Source: Pusillimonas sp. MFBS29
GTDB lineage: Bacteria > Pseudomonadota > Gammaproteobacteria > Burkholderiales > Burkholderiaceae_B
Assembly (NCBI RefSeq): GCF_020687695.1
Contig: NZ_JAJEWL010000012.1
Span: 1-64,000 of the forward strand
Reading direction: 5' to 3'
Length of the DNA: 64,000 nucleotides
The first letter of the stretch is position 1. Each line of letters starts with the position of its first letter. The notes below the pieces were generated by a model, which worked only from the letters and a program-made list of their open reading frames with translations, was not told the DNA's origin and did no database searches. Made by a program: the position numbers and the translations under genes. Shown here in pieces: positions 16,526 to 25,773 of the stretch.

Positions 16526-17271
16526 CAGCGGCTCCTTTTCACGGATTCAGCATCGAGCTCACCGCGCATGGCCGCACGGGCTGTTGTTCGCTTGAGACCG
16601 GCAATGCTGCCGGTTGGCGAAATCTCCTTGGGACAACGCAAGGTACAGGATCCTTGTGTATGACAGGAATGGCAACCCGCATCGCCTGCAACCGCCGACA
16701 AGCGCAGGAAGTCAATATCACGGATATCGTTCACCAGAGTCCATGCGCGGTTCAATGCCGCGGGCCCCAGGTAGTCGGGTTTCCAGGTGACGACATCGCA
16801 CGAGGAATAACAGACACCACAGCCGATGCACTCTATGCCGGCATCGGCTTCCTGGCGCTCGGGGCTGTCGGGTTTGACTGCCGCAACCGGATCGTGGCGG
16901 GTATGCTCTCCGACAAATCGACCGTGTGCCGACTGTATTTTTTCGAAGAAGGTGTCCATATTGACCACCAGATCTTTCACGACCGGCATATTGGACAAGG
17001 GCGCCAATTGCAGGCGCCCGTCTGTTGCCACTTTCGAAACGTGAGTACGGCATGTCCACCGCGCCACGCCGTTGACCTGCATGGCACAGGATCCACACAT
17101 CCCGACCCGACAGGCATAGCGATAAGACAGCGTCGGATCCTGATGACGCTGTATATGTGTGACCACGTCGAGCACCGTTTGATTTGCCCGGCGCGGGACC
17201 TCGAAGGGCTCGTAACCGCCCTGCTCGCCACCGCGCCAGACCTCAACGTGCAAAGTAGATGATTCCGTCAT
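16525..17271 (-). CDS. Succinate dehydrogenase/fumarate reductase-like iron-sulfur subunit
   Basis: This 248-residue protein has a plant-type 2Fe-2S domain (Cys54, 59, 62, 74 in YACRVGMCGSC and WTCR), a 4Fe-4S motif (Cys148, 151, 154, 158; CIGCGVCYSSC) and the last cluster motif CHSCHTQGSCTLRCPK (Cys200, 203, 209, 213). The order and spacing are those of SdhB/FrdB. It is the first gene of an eight-gene minus-strand operon ending with a sulfite exporter and diverges from a LysR gene. GAAGG lies upstream of the ATG. It carries electrons from the flavoprotein to the membrane anchors. The operon context shows this is not the housekeeping sdhCDAB set. Confidence 0.85.
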   Translation of the reverse strand: MTESSTLHVEVWRGGEQGGYEPFEVPRRANQTVLDVVTHIQRHQDPTLSYRYACRVGMCGSCAMQVNGVARWTCRTHVSKVATDGRLQLAPLSNMPVVKDLVVNMDTFFEKIQSAHGRFVGEHTRHDPVAAVKPDSPERQEADAGIECIGCGVCYSSCDVVTWKPDYLGPAALNRAWTLVNDIRDIDFLRLSAVAGDAGCHSCHTQGSCTLRCPKEISPTGSIAGLKRTTARAAMRGELDAESVKRSR

Positions 17272-17313
17272 GTAAAACCTTCGTTGCGAGGCAAAAAATG
17301 CATGCTGTTGAAT

Positions 17314-17332
17314 AGTCCCTCTATAGTGGACT
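17314..17332. promoter_or_regulatory. Inverted repeat AGTCC-N9-GGACT between the Fe-S gene and LysR
   Basis: A perfect five-base inverted repeat spaced by nine bases lies in the 139-base divergent gap, about 45 bases upstream of the Fe-S gene start. It is a plausible binding site for the LysR regulator at 17411. Confidence 0.45.
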
Positions 17333-17337
17333 GAAGC

Positions 17338-17366
17338 TTGACAAAAGTAAAACTATTAATTATTTT
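17338..17366 (+). promoter_or_regulatory. Probable promoter of the LysR gene
   Basis: TTGACA (17338-17343) and TATTTT (17361-17366) are 17 bases apart and point at the LysR gene. The -35 lies six bases from the AGTCC-N9-GGACT repeat, so the regulator could control its own synthesis. Confidence 0.5.
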
Positions 17367-17410
17367 GATCAGGCCAAGTATTTTTTATAACAAGGTTTCG
17401 TAAACACCTT

Positions 17411-18304
17411 ATGTCTTCCATCCGGCAATTCCGAACTGCACTTGCCGCAGCACGACTGGGCAGCTTTGCCGAGGTTGGCCGCCAGATTGGCCTGACCCAG
17501 GCCGCCGTCAGCCTGCAAATCAAGAATCTGGAAACTGAACTGAACCTGCGGCTGTTCGAGCGCGGTGCACAAACCTTCAGCGTCACACCTGACGGGCGCC
17601 GGGTGCTCGATCGACTTGAAAAGCTGGTGGCCGATTACGACAATCTGTTGGTGCAATCAGACGGCACCCTGCGGGGTACCTTGCACATGGGTGCCCTGGT
17701 ATCGGCACTGATGGGTACCTTCGGCGGCGTTCTGGCAGACATCAAACGCGCCTATCCTGATCTTGATGTGCGACTGCTGGCCGGACAATCAGCCCAGTTT
17801 GCAGGCATGGTATCCAAAGGCGAGCTGGATGCCGCCGTCGTCACCGAGCCGCCCAACGCAGTACCGAACGGCCTCAGATGGACACCTTTATACGAAGAAA
17901 GAATGGTATTGATCGCCGCACAAGATCTCGGAAACAGAACCGTCATGGATTTGCTGCATCACGAGCCCTTCCTGCAGTTCGACCGTTCGCTCTGGACGGG
18001 CCGGCTGGTCGACTATGCACTGAAACAACTGAGCGTTACACCCAATATCGCACTTGAGCTGAACTCGATTGAAGCGATCGCCCAGCTGGTACGCCAGCAT
18101 TATGGCGTAGCCATTGTGCCGCAACTGGGCAATGCGGAATGGGATAGTCAGCAACTGGCGATCAAACCCCTGCCCGGCCCACTTATCGTACGCCGTGTCG
18201 GCATGCTGGAACGACTGGAGCACGGCAAGCAGCCCATTACTCAGGCGCTGTGCGATCTGTTCGGGCGTCAGCAAAAAGGCCTTGGGCTGACCGCAACGTC
18301 ATAA
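17411..18304 (+). CDS. LysR-family regulator of the dehydrogenase/fumarase-like operon
   Basis: This 297-residue LysR protein has its helix-turn-helix at about residues 15-50 (GSFAEVGRQIGLTQAAVSLQ) and the effector domain after residue 90 (LHMGALVSALMGTF). It diverges from the eight-gene operon beginning at 17271 and is therefore its likely activator. The effector should be the operon substrate or an intermediate. AAGG lies about 12 bases before the ATG. Nothing in the sequence identifies the ligand. Confidence 0.88.
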   Translation: MSSIRQFRTALAAARLGSFAEVGRQIGLTQAAVSLQIKNLETELNLRLFERGAQTFSVTPDGRRVLDRLEKLVADYDNLLVQSDGTLRGTLHMGALVSALMGTFGGVLADIKRAYPDLDVRLLAGQSAQFAGMVSKGELDAAVVTEPPNAVPNGLRWTPLYEERMVLIAAQDLGNRTVMDLLHHEPFLQFDRSLWTGRLVDYALKQLSVTPNIALELNSIEAIAQLVRQHYGVAIVPQLGNAEWDSQQLAIKPLPGPLIVRRVGMLERLEHGKQPITQALCDLFGRQQKGLGLTATS

Positions 18305-18335
18305 GCCCGAAACCCTTCTGCAACACCTCGACGTT

Positions 18336-19922
18336 TTACGGCGCCTCGTTAACATCTGTGGTCTCCGGTTTGTCGAACTCCCGACCATACGTTCGTACCA
18401 CCTCCAGCGTGGCGATGCGTCGATGACTCACCTCCATTACCTCGAACCGCAGGCCGCCCAGCTCCATCGTGGCGCCTATCCCGGGCAATGAGCCGAATCG
18501 TCCCAACAGCAAGCCTGCGACAGATGTGTGCCCATCGGCCAGTCGCAGCAGTGCATCGGTCTCGAGCACCTGGGCCAGGTAGTGCAGATCGGTCGCACCC
18601 TCAACACGCCAGCGGCCAGGCTCCATGAGTTGAATGGCCGGCAACTCATCTTCGTCAGGAAACTCACCGGCAATCGCTTCCAGAATATCCATGGGTGTCA
18701 GCAGACCCTGGATGGTGCCATACTCATCAGTGACCAGCACCAGCTGACCGTGCGACGTCCTGAGCGTTTCCATCACGCTCAGCACACCCGTCAATTCATG
18801 AACGATTATCGGCTCACGCAGGCTTGAGAGCTCGTTAAAGCTCAGCCCATCCATCATATCCGCTATCAGGTCTTTGGCCCGTGCAACACCCAGTATGTTG
18901 TCAAGCTGACCGCGGCAAACCGGGAAGAAACCATGAGGCGTTTCTCGCAGGTGCTGGAGTATCGCGGCAGGTTCCTCGTCCACGTCGATCCAGGAAATTT
19001 CAGCCCGAGGAGTCATGACCGAGCGAATCGAACGTTCGCCCAGCGTCAGCACACCGCTGACCATGCTGCGCTCCTCGGCTCCGAAGGCAGATTCGAGCTC
19101 CTGCACATCCGCTTCCGACCCCTGGTTTGCCGCCTCAGTGCCCTTCTTGCTGCCCAGCATGCGCAAGACGGCATCCGCAGTGCGGTCCCGCAGCGGCAGG
19201 CGAGCCTGGTTCCTTAGCAGACTGCGACGCGCCAGCTGGTTGAAAAACTCGATAAGAATGGAGAATCCGATCGCGGCGTACAGGTAACCCTTGGGAATTT
19301 TGAACCCCAACCCCTCCGCCGTCAGGCTCAGCCCTATCATCAGCAGAAAGCTCAGGCACAACACCACAACTGTGGGGTGTGCGTTCACGAAGCTGGTGAG
19401 CGGCTTGGACGCCCACATCATCATGGCCATGGAGATCAGCACCGCAGCCATCATGACAGGTAGCTCATCGACCATGCCGACGGCCGTGATGACGGCATCC
19501 AAAGAAAATACAGCATCCAGGACCACAATTTGCACAACCACGACACCAAAGCCCGCATAGACTTTGGAATCTTTGCGCTCATGAACCGTCCCCTCCAGCC
19601 GCTCATGCAATTCAGTAGTGGCCTTGAACAGCAAAAAGATCCCGCCCAACAGAAGTATCAGATCCCTGCCCGAAAACGAAAAGGCACCCAGAGAAAACAA
19701 AGGGGTGGTCAGAGTTACCAGCCATGAGACTATCGTCAGCAAGCCCAGACGCATGATGAGCGCAAGGGACAAGCCTATCAGCCTCGCCCTGTCGCGCTGA
19801 TGAGGCGGAAGCTTGTCCGCCAGAATCGCGATGAAGATCAAATTGTCGATGCCCAGCACGATCTCAAGTACAACCAGAGTGAGCAGACCTACCCAGATAT
19901 TGGGGTCCAGAAGCCATTCCAT
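18336..19922 (-). CDS. TerC-family membrane protein with CBS and CorC/HlyC domains
   Basis: A 528-residue fusion like E. coli YoaE and YegH. Residues about 1-235 form the TerC membrane domain with seven or so segments and acidic motifs ([30 protein letters not shown]) thought to bind metal ions. Two CBS repeats follow (about 300-420) and then a transporter-associated CorC/HlyC domain to the end. The ATG at 19922 is preferred, with AGG seven bases upstream; a TTG two codons earlier is possible. TerC proteins take part in manganese or other metal export, probably at the Sec site. It stands alone, convergent with the LysR gene. Confidence 0.85.
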   Translation of the reverse strand: MEWLLDPNIWVGLLTLVVLEIVLGIDNLIFIAILADKLPPHQRDRARLIGLSLALIMRLGLLTIVSWLVTLTTPLFSLGAFSFSGRDLILLLGGIFLLFKATTELHERLEGTVHERKDSKVYAGFGVVVVQIVVLDAVFSLDAVITAVGMVDELPVMMAAVLISMAMMMWASKPLTSFVNAHPTVVVLCLSFLLMIGLSLTAEGLGFKIPKGYLYAAIGFSILIEFFNQLARRSLLRNQARLPLRDRTADAVLRMLGSKKGTEAANQGSEADVQELESAFGAEERSMVSGVLTLGERSIRSVMTPRAEISWIDVDEEPAAILQHLRETPHGFFPVCRGQLDNILGVARAKDLIADMMDGLSFNELSSLREPIIVHELTGVLSVMETLRTSHGQLVLVTDEYGTIQGLLTPMDILEAIAGEFPDEDELPAIQLMEPGRWRVEGATDLHYLAQVLETDALLRLADGHTSVAGLLLGRFGSLPGIGATMELGGLRFEVMEVSHRRIATLEVVRTYGREFDKPETTDVNEAP

Positions 19923-20026
19923 ATACAAACCTGATTAAATAAAGTAAGCCGCGTCATTGCGCAGGCGGACAACGCACGCCAACACAGGGCCGTGCGGCGC
20001 AGCCCTGAAAACGCCAGATGAGCGCT

Positions 20027-20359
20027 TCAGACGCGCGGCGGCTTGATAAATCGAAAATAGATCAGGCGAAATGGAACCGGACGGTAGCTTTGCCAGTGTC
20101 CGGCGGGCGTGTTTTCGTACACTGATGGCATTGCACCGCTGATTAAATCAGCGATGTCTGAATGCATCGGTTGCTGAGGGTTTGAATCGCCGGGAAACGA
20201 CAGTGGCGCCTTTGCGATGGCAGTATCGCTCGCAGAGGCTGCGTCAGAAACGACGATGGCGGCGTCTTGGGGATGGCCGGCAAACAAGGCGGCTGAAGAT
20301 TCAGCCAGAACCTGAACAGGAAGCAGAAAGATGAAAAATATGACGATAAATCGTCGCAT
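20027..20359 (-). CDS. Small exported protein, CzcI-like N terminus
   Basis: A 110-residue frame from MRRFIVIFFIFLLPVQVLA, which is a clear signal peptide, followed by a Ser/Ala/Asp-rich mature part of about 90 residues. The start at 20359 is chosen for this signal; the longer frame has an implausible N terminus. The leader resembles those of small CzcI-type proteins beside heavy-metal efflux genes, but no efflux gene is near and the mature part lacks a metal-binding Cys/His cluster. Function unknown. It may be real because its third-position composition looks coding, but support is modest. Confidence 0.5.
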   Translation of the reverse strand: MRRFIVIFFIFLLPVQVLAESSAALFAGHPQDAAIVVSDAASASDTAIAKAPLSFPGDSNPQQPMHSDIADLISGAMPSVYENTPAGHWQSYRPVPFRLIYFRFIKPPRV

Positions 20360-20596
20360 GCGCAATAAGGCAATAAGATAACGTGCAGAGTATAACCTCC
20401 GATACGTCGGGTCGTTTCGAAAGACAGGCTTGCAGGCATTAGAAGCCATAAATGCTTTATACAAACCCCAGGCTTCTTAAAAATGCCATAAAGCAAGCAT
20501 ATCATTGCGCCAGCCGCCAGACGCCAGCGCTGTTTTCACAGAAACATCCATTCCGTCCGCGCGATCCAAATACTTATGCTGCGGGAAGAATCGCTG

Positions 20597-21649
20597 ATGA
20601 AAAGGCTTGCGAAGAAGTTGGAAAAGATCGCCAAGCGGGCTGTTTTTATTGCACTACGCACCTCGTCGGCCAGCCAGCCGGAGATACCGGTTGCAGCGCT
20701 GCAGGATGTTGCAAGGATTATTGTCGTCCGCCCCAACTACCGCATAGGCAATGCGATTCTTAGCACCGCCGTTATTGCTCCGCTGCGCGAGCAATTTCCC
20801 GGGGCGCAGATAGACTTCCTGGTTACAAACAATACTGCGGCGCTGTTTACCAACCTGTCCATCGACAATGTTATCGCAATATCCAGATCTGCAATGCTGC
20901 TGCCCTGGCGTGCCTTGGCGATAGTGGGCAAAATGCGGGCCAAGCGCTACGACCTGGCGGTGCAGCTGGCATCCAGCTCTTTGAGCGGCCTGATGTTCTC
21001 GAGGCTGCTTGGCGCCCGCTACATAATGGGGCAGCCGAAAGACGATGCCGCCTGGTATCACGTCAAGGTCAAGGATCCTGTTGTTCATGCTTACGACACC
21101 GGCACGGCTTTTTCGCGGGCGCTGGGAGCCGTTGGGCCGGCCCGCACCCGGCTTGCCATATCAGACGAAGAAACGGCAAGCGCACTCGGCCAACTGCAAG
21201 ACCTGGGTCTGGCGCTGAACGGCACTAACAAAGCCGAGCCATTCGTTGCGGTTTTTGTGGGCGGCCATGCAGACAAAGTCTGCCCTCTTTCCTTCTGGCT
21301 GGCACTGATGGCAGGCCTGGATCGGGCAGGAAAAAGATTTGTGGTTTTTGTGGGCCCCGAAGAGAAGACCATGCTGCCTGACTTGCAGCGCGCCCTGGAA
21401 GCGTTGCCTCACGGCACGCTTTGCCTGCCTCAGCCTCTACGGAAATTTGCCGCCATGCTGGCTCAGGCTCAACTTATGATTACGCCCGATTCAGGGCCTA
21501 TGCATATGGCGGCGGCCCTGAGCGTACCCGTGGTGATGATGCTGCAGACACAGAAATCACTGGCGTTCATGCCACCCGGCGCCGACTCGCATTTCATTGA
21601 AAACCTGGATGTGCCACAGGCGCTCACGGCGGTGGCCAGGATGGGCTAG
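20597..21649 (+). CDS. Glycosyltransferase family 9 (heptosyltransferase-like)
   Basis: This 350-residue protein has the GT9/heptosyltransferase two-domain form: an N-terminal acceptor domain starting IIVVRPNYRIGNAILSTAV and a C-terminal nucleotide-sugar domain ending with LMITPDSGPMHMAAALSVPVV. Such enzymes add heptose or related sugars to the lipopolysaccharide core on the cytoplasmic face. The start at 20597 (MKRLAKK) is preferred with GGGAAG upstream; the frame from 20576 lacks a site. It is a lone gene without other LPS genes near, so the acceptor is unknown. Confidence 0.82.
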   Translation: MKRLAKKLEKIAKRAVFIALRTSSASQPEIPVAALQDVARIIVVRPNYRIGNAILSTAVIAPLREQFPGAQIDFLVTNNTAALFTNLSIDNVIAISRSAMLLPWRALAIVGKMRAKRYDLAVQLASSSLSGLMFSRLLGARYIMGQPKDDAAWYHVKVKDPVVHAYDTGTAFSRALGAVGPARTRLAISDEETASALGQLQDLGLALNGTNKAEPFVAVFVGGHADKVCPLSFWLALMAGLDRAGKRFVVFVGPEEKTMLPDLQRALEALPHGTLCLPQPLRKFAAMLAQAQLMITPDSGPMHMAAALSVPVVMMLQTQKSLAFMPPGADSHFIENLDVPQALTAVARMG

Positions 21650-21701
21650 CCGTTATGGCTGCGTCCTGGCATCTGCCACGGCATGCCTGCGGCGCATTCC
21701 G

Positions 21702-22271
21702 TCAGCCCTTCTTCAAGGCTTCGATCTGTATAAGTATCCGTACGGCATCAGGTATGCCCGGCAGGCCGAAGTTCATGCCGAAGTCACTGCGTTTGATTGT
21801 CGTCTCGAAATCACCGCCACAGGCCTGTGCTTTCGCACGAGGGTTGTCGTAGCAGTTGAAACGCTGTGCCTTGAGCGTGACGGGCCGGGTTTTGCCCAAT
21901 AGGGTCAATGCACCGGTAACGGATTTGACCTTGCCGTCTTCAAAAACAAAATCATCGCCCACGAACGTTGCTGTCGGATACTCTGGTGCATTCAGAAAGT
22001 CGGCGTTGAGCAAGTGTTCGTTATAGGACTGAATGCCTGTGTTAACCGAGGTCGGGTGCACCAGGATGTCGACCTTTCCGGTTTGCGCCTGAGGATCGAG
22101 CACAATCTGGCCTTCCACCGTGTCGAAACGTCCTCGATTGGTAGAAGTGCCGGCATGCAGGACTTCAAAATGAACAAAGGTATGGGTGGGTTCGACAACG
22201 TAAACGGCTTCCTGCGCGTGAAGCAGGCCCGAGGCGGCGAGGATGGCGGCGCCAAGCGCAACTTTCTTCAT
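21702..22271 (-). CDS. YceI-family periplasmic protein
   Basis: This 189-residue protein starts at MKKVALGAAILAASGLLHA, a signal peptide cleaved near residue 19, with AAGGAAAC upstream. YceI motifs are visible: VVEPTHTFVHFEVLHAG, FDTVEGQIVLDPQ, SYNEHLLNADFLNAPEYPTA and SDFGMNFGLPGIPDAV. These lipocalin-like proteins bind polyisoprenoids in the periplasm. A near-perfect FNR-type site lies about 150 bases upstream of its start. It has no operon partner. Confidence 0.9.
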   Translation of the reverse strand: MKKVALGAAILAASGLLHAQEAVYVVEPTHTFVHFEVLHAGTSTNRGRFDTVEGQIVLDPQAQTGKVDILVHPTSVNTGIQSYNEHLLNADFLNAPEYPTATFVGDDFVFEDGKVKSVTGALTLLGKTRPVTLKAQRFNCYDNPRAKAQACGGDFETTIKRSDFGMNFGLPGIPDAVRILIQIEALKKG

Positions 22272-22414
22272 GAAGTAGTTTCCTTTACAAGATCGGCTGT
22301 CATTGCAGCCTGGAGCAAAAAGGACACAACAAGCGTAAAAAAACCCGCTGTGTCCCGATGCCTTTAACTCTAGCCAATTTGCAGTGTGGCGCACCACGCC
22401 AAAGCTGCAACCGA

Positions 22415-22428
22415 CTGATTTAAATCAA
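22415..22428. promoter_or_regulatory. FNR/Anr-like site upstream of yceI
   Basis: CTGAT-TTAA-ATCAA differs from TTGAT-N4-ATCAA in one base. It is 144-157 bases upstream of the YceI-type gene and beyond the end of the permease gene, so the yceI promoter is the only local target. The distance is long for a direct activator. Confidence 0.35.
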
Positions 22429-22460
22429 GTAAATGAAGAAATGGAAAGCTTCAATGTGTT

Positions 22461-24545
22461 TCAACCGGCAATCAGACCCAACGCAATCTTCTTGCGCCTG
22501 ACCCATGCACCAATCAGACGATCCGCGGCAATGCCGAGGAACGCAATACACAGGCCGGCAACCAGTGCCTTGCCAATTTCATTGCCCGAACGTGCCGCGT
22601 TGATTTCTGCACCCAGGTCCTGGGTACCTATCAGCGCCGTAATGGCAACCATGAACAAGGCCATGAAAATCACCTGATTCACACCCAGCATGATCTCCGG
22701 CAGCGCAATAGGCAGCTCCACTTTCAGCAGCCGCTGACGCGGCGTTGTGCCCTGCTGGGTTGCCGCCTCGATGATATGCACCGGCACGCTGCGCAACCCC
22801 AGTATGGTGTAGCGTATCATCGGCACCACGGCGAACAGCAGCACGGCAATAATGGCCGACAAGTCACTGACTTTGAACAGCATCACCACCGGAATCAGAT
22901 AAATGAACGACGGAAAGGTCTGGAAGAAGTCGCATACACCCGAGGCAAAGCGCGACCCCTGCGCAGTACGCGAGCCGATCAAACCGATCACAAAGCCTGC
23001 AATTATGCACACTACGGCTGCAGTTCCTATCATGTAAAGGGTAGTCATCGCCTCGGTCCACAAACCGGTTGCAGCAGGAAACCATACCAGCAGCCCGGCG
23101 GTCAGGGCCACGCTCCAGCCACCGAGCCGGTAGCCCAGCAATGCGACCAAGGCCACGAAAGTGGGCCAGGGAATCGCGCGGAAGAAGGTACGAATCGGTA
23201 TCAGAACCTCCATCAAGGCGAAGTTGCGGAAGGCCTGAACATGGTCATACAGATGCAGGTTGATCCAGTCTATACCCGCATTCCAGTACGGCGCGGTGGT
23301 GATGCTGTACTCATCGGTCAGCAACGCCAACTCTGGCAGCACACCGGCTATTCCGATGCTTGCCAGCAGAAAGGCTATGGCCAGCGAAAGATGCGGATGA
23401 CGTCGCCACCAGCTCAGGTCGGGATCCACGTACACGGGCTGCTTGAGTGCATACGCACGGCTCAGGCGATCGAGTACAACAGCGATCACGACAATCGCGA
23501 TCCCTTGCTCCAGCGCCTCGCCCAGACGCAATGACTGCAAGGACGTCAGCAGTTCACTGCCAAGACCCGCGGCGCCGATCAACGCCGCCAGCACTATCAT
23601 GGCCAGTGTTTGCATTACCCCCTGATTCAGCCCCACCAGCAAAGCGGAACGAGCTGCCGGGATCTGCACACGCCACAATAACTGCGCGCGTGTGCACCCC
23701 ATCATCTGCCCCGCCTCGATCACGCCTTTGTTTACGCCATCCAGACCGAGCGCGATGCAACGCGCAACCGGTGGCACGGCAAACAGTGCTGTTGCGATCA
23801 TGGCCGGCACGTTGCCTACGCCATACAGCACCACGATAGGAACCAGATAGGCAAAGGGCGGCATGCTCTGCAGCACATCGAACAAGGGTGTGATGACACT
23901 TCGGAAGCGCGGACTCCTGCTCATCAGTATTCCGGCGGCCAGGCCCAGCACGAACACCAGGGGCACGGTAATAAGGACCAGTGAAAAGGTCTGCATCGAC
24001 GCGTGCCAGACATCAAACAATGTCAGATAGGCAAACGAGACCGCAGCCAGCAAGGCGGTTCGCCAGCCTCCCAGCCAGTGCCCCAGGATGGCGGCAAAAC
24101 CTACGACCGTAATCCATGGCAAGGCCGGAATGGATTTGGAGAAACCGTCAAAAAACAAGGACTCGGTCAGGTTCAGCGGATGAGCCAGCAATGCCGAGAT
24201 CCCCCGCGTAACGTCACGCGGAGTAAAGGCATAGGACGTACCGTCAAAAAACTTTATGCCATACACCAGCCACTCGAAAAACGAATCGATCCATTCCTTG
24301 ACCGGCAACACCCAGCCGGACGGATACTCTGCGACCCAGTCGTAGCGGGTAACCATGAATTGGCCCAGCACTATCAGGACAATGGCGGCAGACCAATACA
24401 AAAGCCAGGAAGGAATCGGCCTGGCGCTATTGCCAGCAGGTGACAAGGCGTTCTGCTTGACGGCAGCACTCAGTACCTCCGACTGCTTTGCCTTGCGTTG
24501 CTGCGTGCCTGATTTGGCACTGGTTAAGATTGCTGTCTGTGTCAT
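22461..24545 (-). CDS. proW: Glycine betaine/proline ABC permease, two ProW units fused
   Basis: This 694-residue protein has two ProW-like permease halves in tandem. The first is at about residues 50-370, with the EAA loop GVIEAGQMMGCTRAQLLWRV; the second at about 400-690, with HIIEAATQQGTTPRQRLLKV. Each has about six to seven membrane segments. One chain can therefore do the work of a permease dimer. The gene starts within the last bases of the ATPase gene (overlap at 24542-24545). With ProV and ProX it should import betaine, choline or proline-betaine for osmoprotection or catabolism. Confidence 0.85.
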   Translation of the reverse strand: MTQTAILTSAKSGTQQRKAKQSEVLSAAVKQNALSPAGNSARPIPSWLLYWSAAIVLIVLGQFMVTRYDWVAEYPSGWVLPVKEWIDSFFEWLVYGIKFFDGTSYAFTPRDVTRGISALLAHPLNLTESLFFDGFSKSIPALPWITVVGFAAILGHWLGGWRTALLAAVSFAYLTLFDVWHASMQTFSLVLITVPLVFVLGLAAGILMSRSPRFRSVITPLFDVLQSMPPFAYLVPIVVLYGVGNVPAMIATALFAVPPVARCIALGLDGVNKGVIEAGQMMGCTRAQLLWRVQIPAARSALLVGLNQGVMQTLAMIVLAALIGAAGLGSELLTSLQSLRLGEALEQGIAIVVIAVVLDRLSRAYALKQPVYVDPDLSWWRRHPHLSLAIAFLLASIGIAGVLPELALLTDEYSITTAPYWNAGIDWINLHLYDHVQAFRNFALMEVLIPIRTFFRAIPWPTFVALVALLGYRLGGWSVALTAGLLVWFPAATGLWTEAMTTLYMIGTAAVVCIIAGFVIGLIGSRTAQGSRFASGVCDFFQTFPSFIYLIPVVMLFKVSDLSAIIAVLLFAVVPMIRYTILGLRSVPVHIIEAATQQGTTPRQRLLKVELPIALPEIMLGVNQVIFMALFMVAITALIGTQDLGAEINAARSGNEIGKALVAGLCIAFLGIAADRLIGAWVRRKKIALGLIAG

Positions 24546-25570
24546 TGGAATAGTGCCCTCGCCAAGTGCTCACGGCTCACCTGCCCCACCAAGGCGCCTG
24601 CAGCATCGACCACCGGCAAGGCACGCTCCGATTCAATCACACGCTGAGCAATCTTTTCCAGCACGTCGGTGCTCTTGATCACATTGCCAGTGTCGGCAAG
24701 ATTGACGCTTTCCGTCTGTGCCGGAACCATGATCTGACGGGTCGTGATGAGCTTGGCTCGCGGCGCATGCTCGACAAATTTCCGAACATAATCATTTGCC
24801 GGGTTCAGCAGCAATTCCTCGGCAGTACCTATCTGGGCCAGACGACCATCCTTCATGATGGCTATACGATCACCCAGGCGTACTGCTTCATCAAAATCAT
24901 GGGTCACGAACACAATCGACTTGTTCAGGCGCGACTGCAGGCTTATGAACTCATCTTGCATTTCGCGACGAATCAATGGGTCAAGTGCCGAAAAGGGTTC
25001 GTCCAGGAACCAGACATCACACTCGCCAATCAGGCTGCGGGCAATGCCGACGCGCTGTTGCTGTCCGCCAGAGAGTTGACGCGGAAAGTTGTGCTCGCGC
25101 CCTTCCAGACCCACCGTCGCAACAAGCTCGCGCGCCTTGGCCAGTCGTACTTCCTTGGGTACGTTCTGAATCTCGAGTGGAAAAGCAACGTTATCGATTA
25201 CTGTGCGGTGTGGCAACAATCCGAAGTTCTGGAATACCATCCCCATCTTGCGTCGACGGATATCGGTCAGGCTGGCGGGTGATGCCTTCAGCAGGTCAAT
25301 GCCGTCAAACAAAATCTGCCCGGCGACAGGCTCGACCAACCGGGTCATGCAGCGGACCAGCGTAGACTTTCCGGAACCGCTCAGGCCCATGATGACCAGA
25401 ATTTCGCCGGCATGAACATCGAAGCTGACATCACGGATGGCAGCAATCAGACCGACAGCCTCGAGATCGGCATCGCCCGGATTGTATTGATGTTTTTCCA
25501 AGAAACCGGCACTACCCTTGCCGAACAACTGCCAAAGATTCCTGCATGAAATTTTTACCTTATCGCTCAT
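24542..25570 (-). CDS. proV: Glycine betaine/proline ABC transporter ATPase
   Basis: This 342-residue ATPase has Walker A (GLSGSGKST), signature (LSGGQQQRVGIARSL), Walker B (VWFLDEPFSALD) and the switch His in FVTHDFDEA, then one C-terminal CBS-like region (residues about 275-342). ProV proteins usually end with two CBS domains that sense ionic strength. Here the tail is short and appears to hold parts of both. It is followed directly by the fused permease and preceded after about 200 bases by the binding protein. Confidence 0.88.
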   Translation of the reverse strand: MSDKVKISCRNLWQLFGKGSAGFLEKHQYNPGDADLEAVGLIAAIRDVSFDVHAGEILVIMGLSGSGKSTLVRCMTRLVEPVAGQILFDGIDLLKASPASLTDIRRRKMGMVFQNFGLLPHRTVIDNVAFPLEIQNVPKEVRLAKARELVATVGLEGREHNFPRQLSGGQQQRVGIARSLIGECDVWFLDEPFSALDPLIRREMQDEFISLQSRLNKSIVFVTHDFDEAVRLGDRIAIMKDGRLAQIGTAEELLLNPANDYVRKFVEHAPRAKLITTRQIMVPAQTESVNLADTGNVIKSTDVLEKIAQRVIESERALPVVDAAGALVGQVSREHLARALFQ

Positions 25571-25773
25571 AAATAGACCTGTCAGATAGGCGCGTGCGAA
25601 CGCGCAGCCACTCTCCGACGGATCAGCAATATAAAAACAGATCAGGCTGGTTCAGTAAAACCTATGCGGCGTCGGAAAAGTGTGGAGTTGAACAGACAGG
25701 CTACGCACACGCGGGTGTGAAGCCTGTTCCAACGGTGCACAGCCTGCTCAGCAGTGCTGTGCACCAACGCGTG

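Noticed and set aside
12579-17271. Housekeeping succinate dehydrogenase and fumarase of the citric acid cycle
   Set aside because: The split hydro-lyase, ThDP enzyme and exporter in the same operon, the LysR regulator, and the missing FAD-linking His all argue against it.
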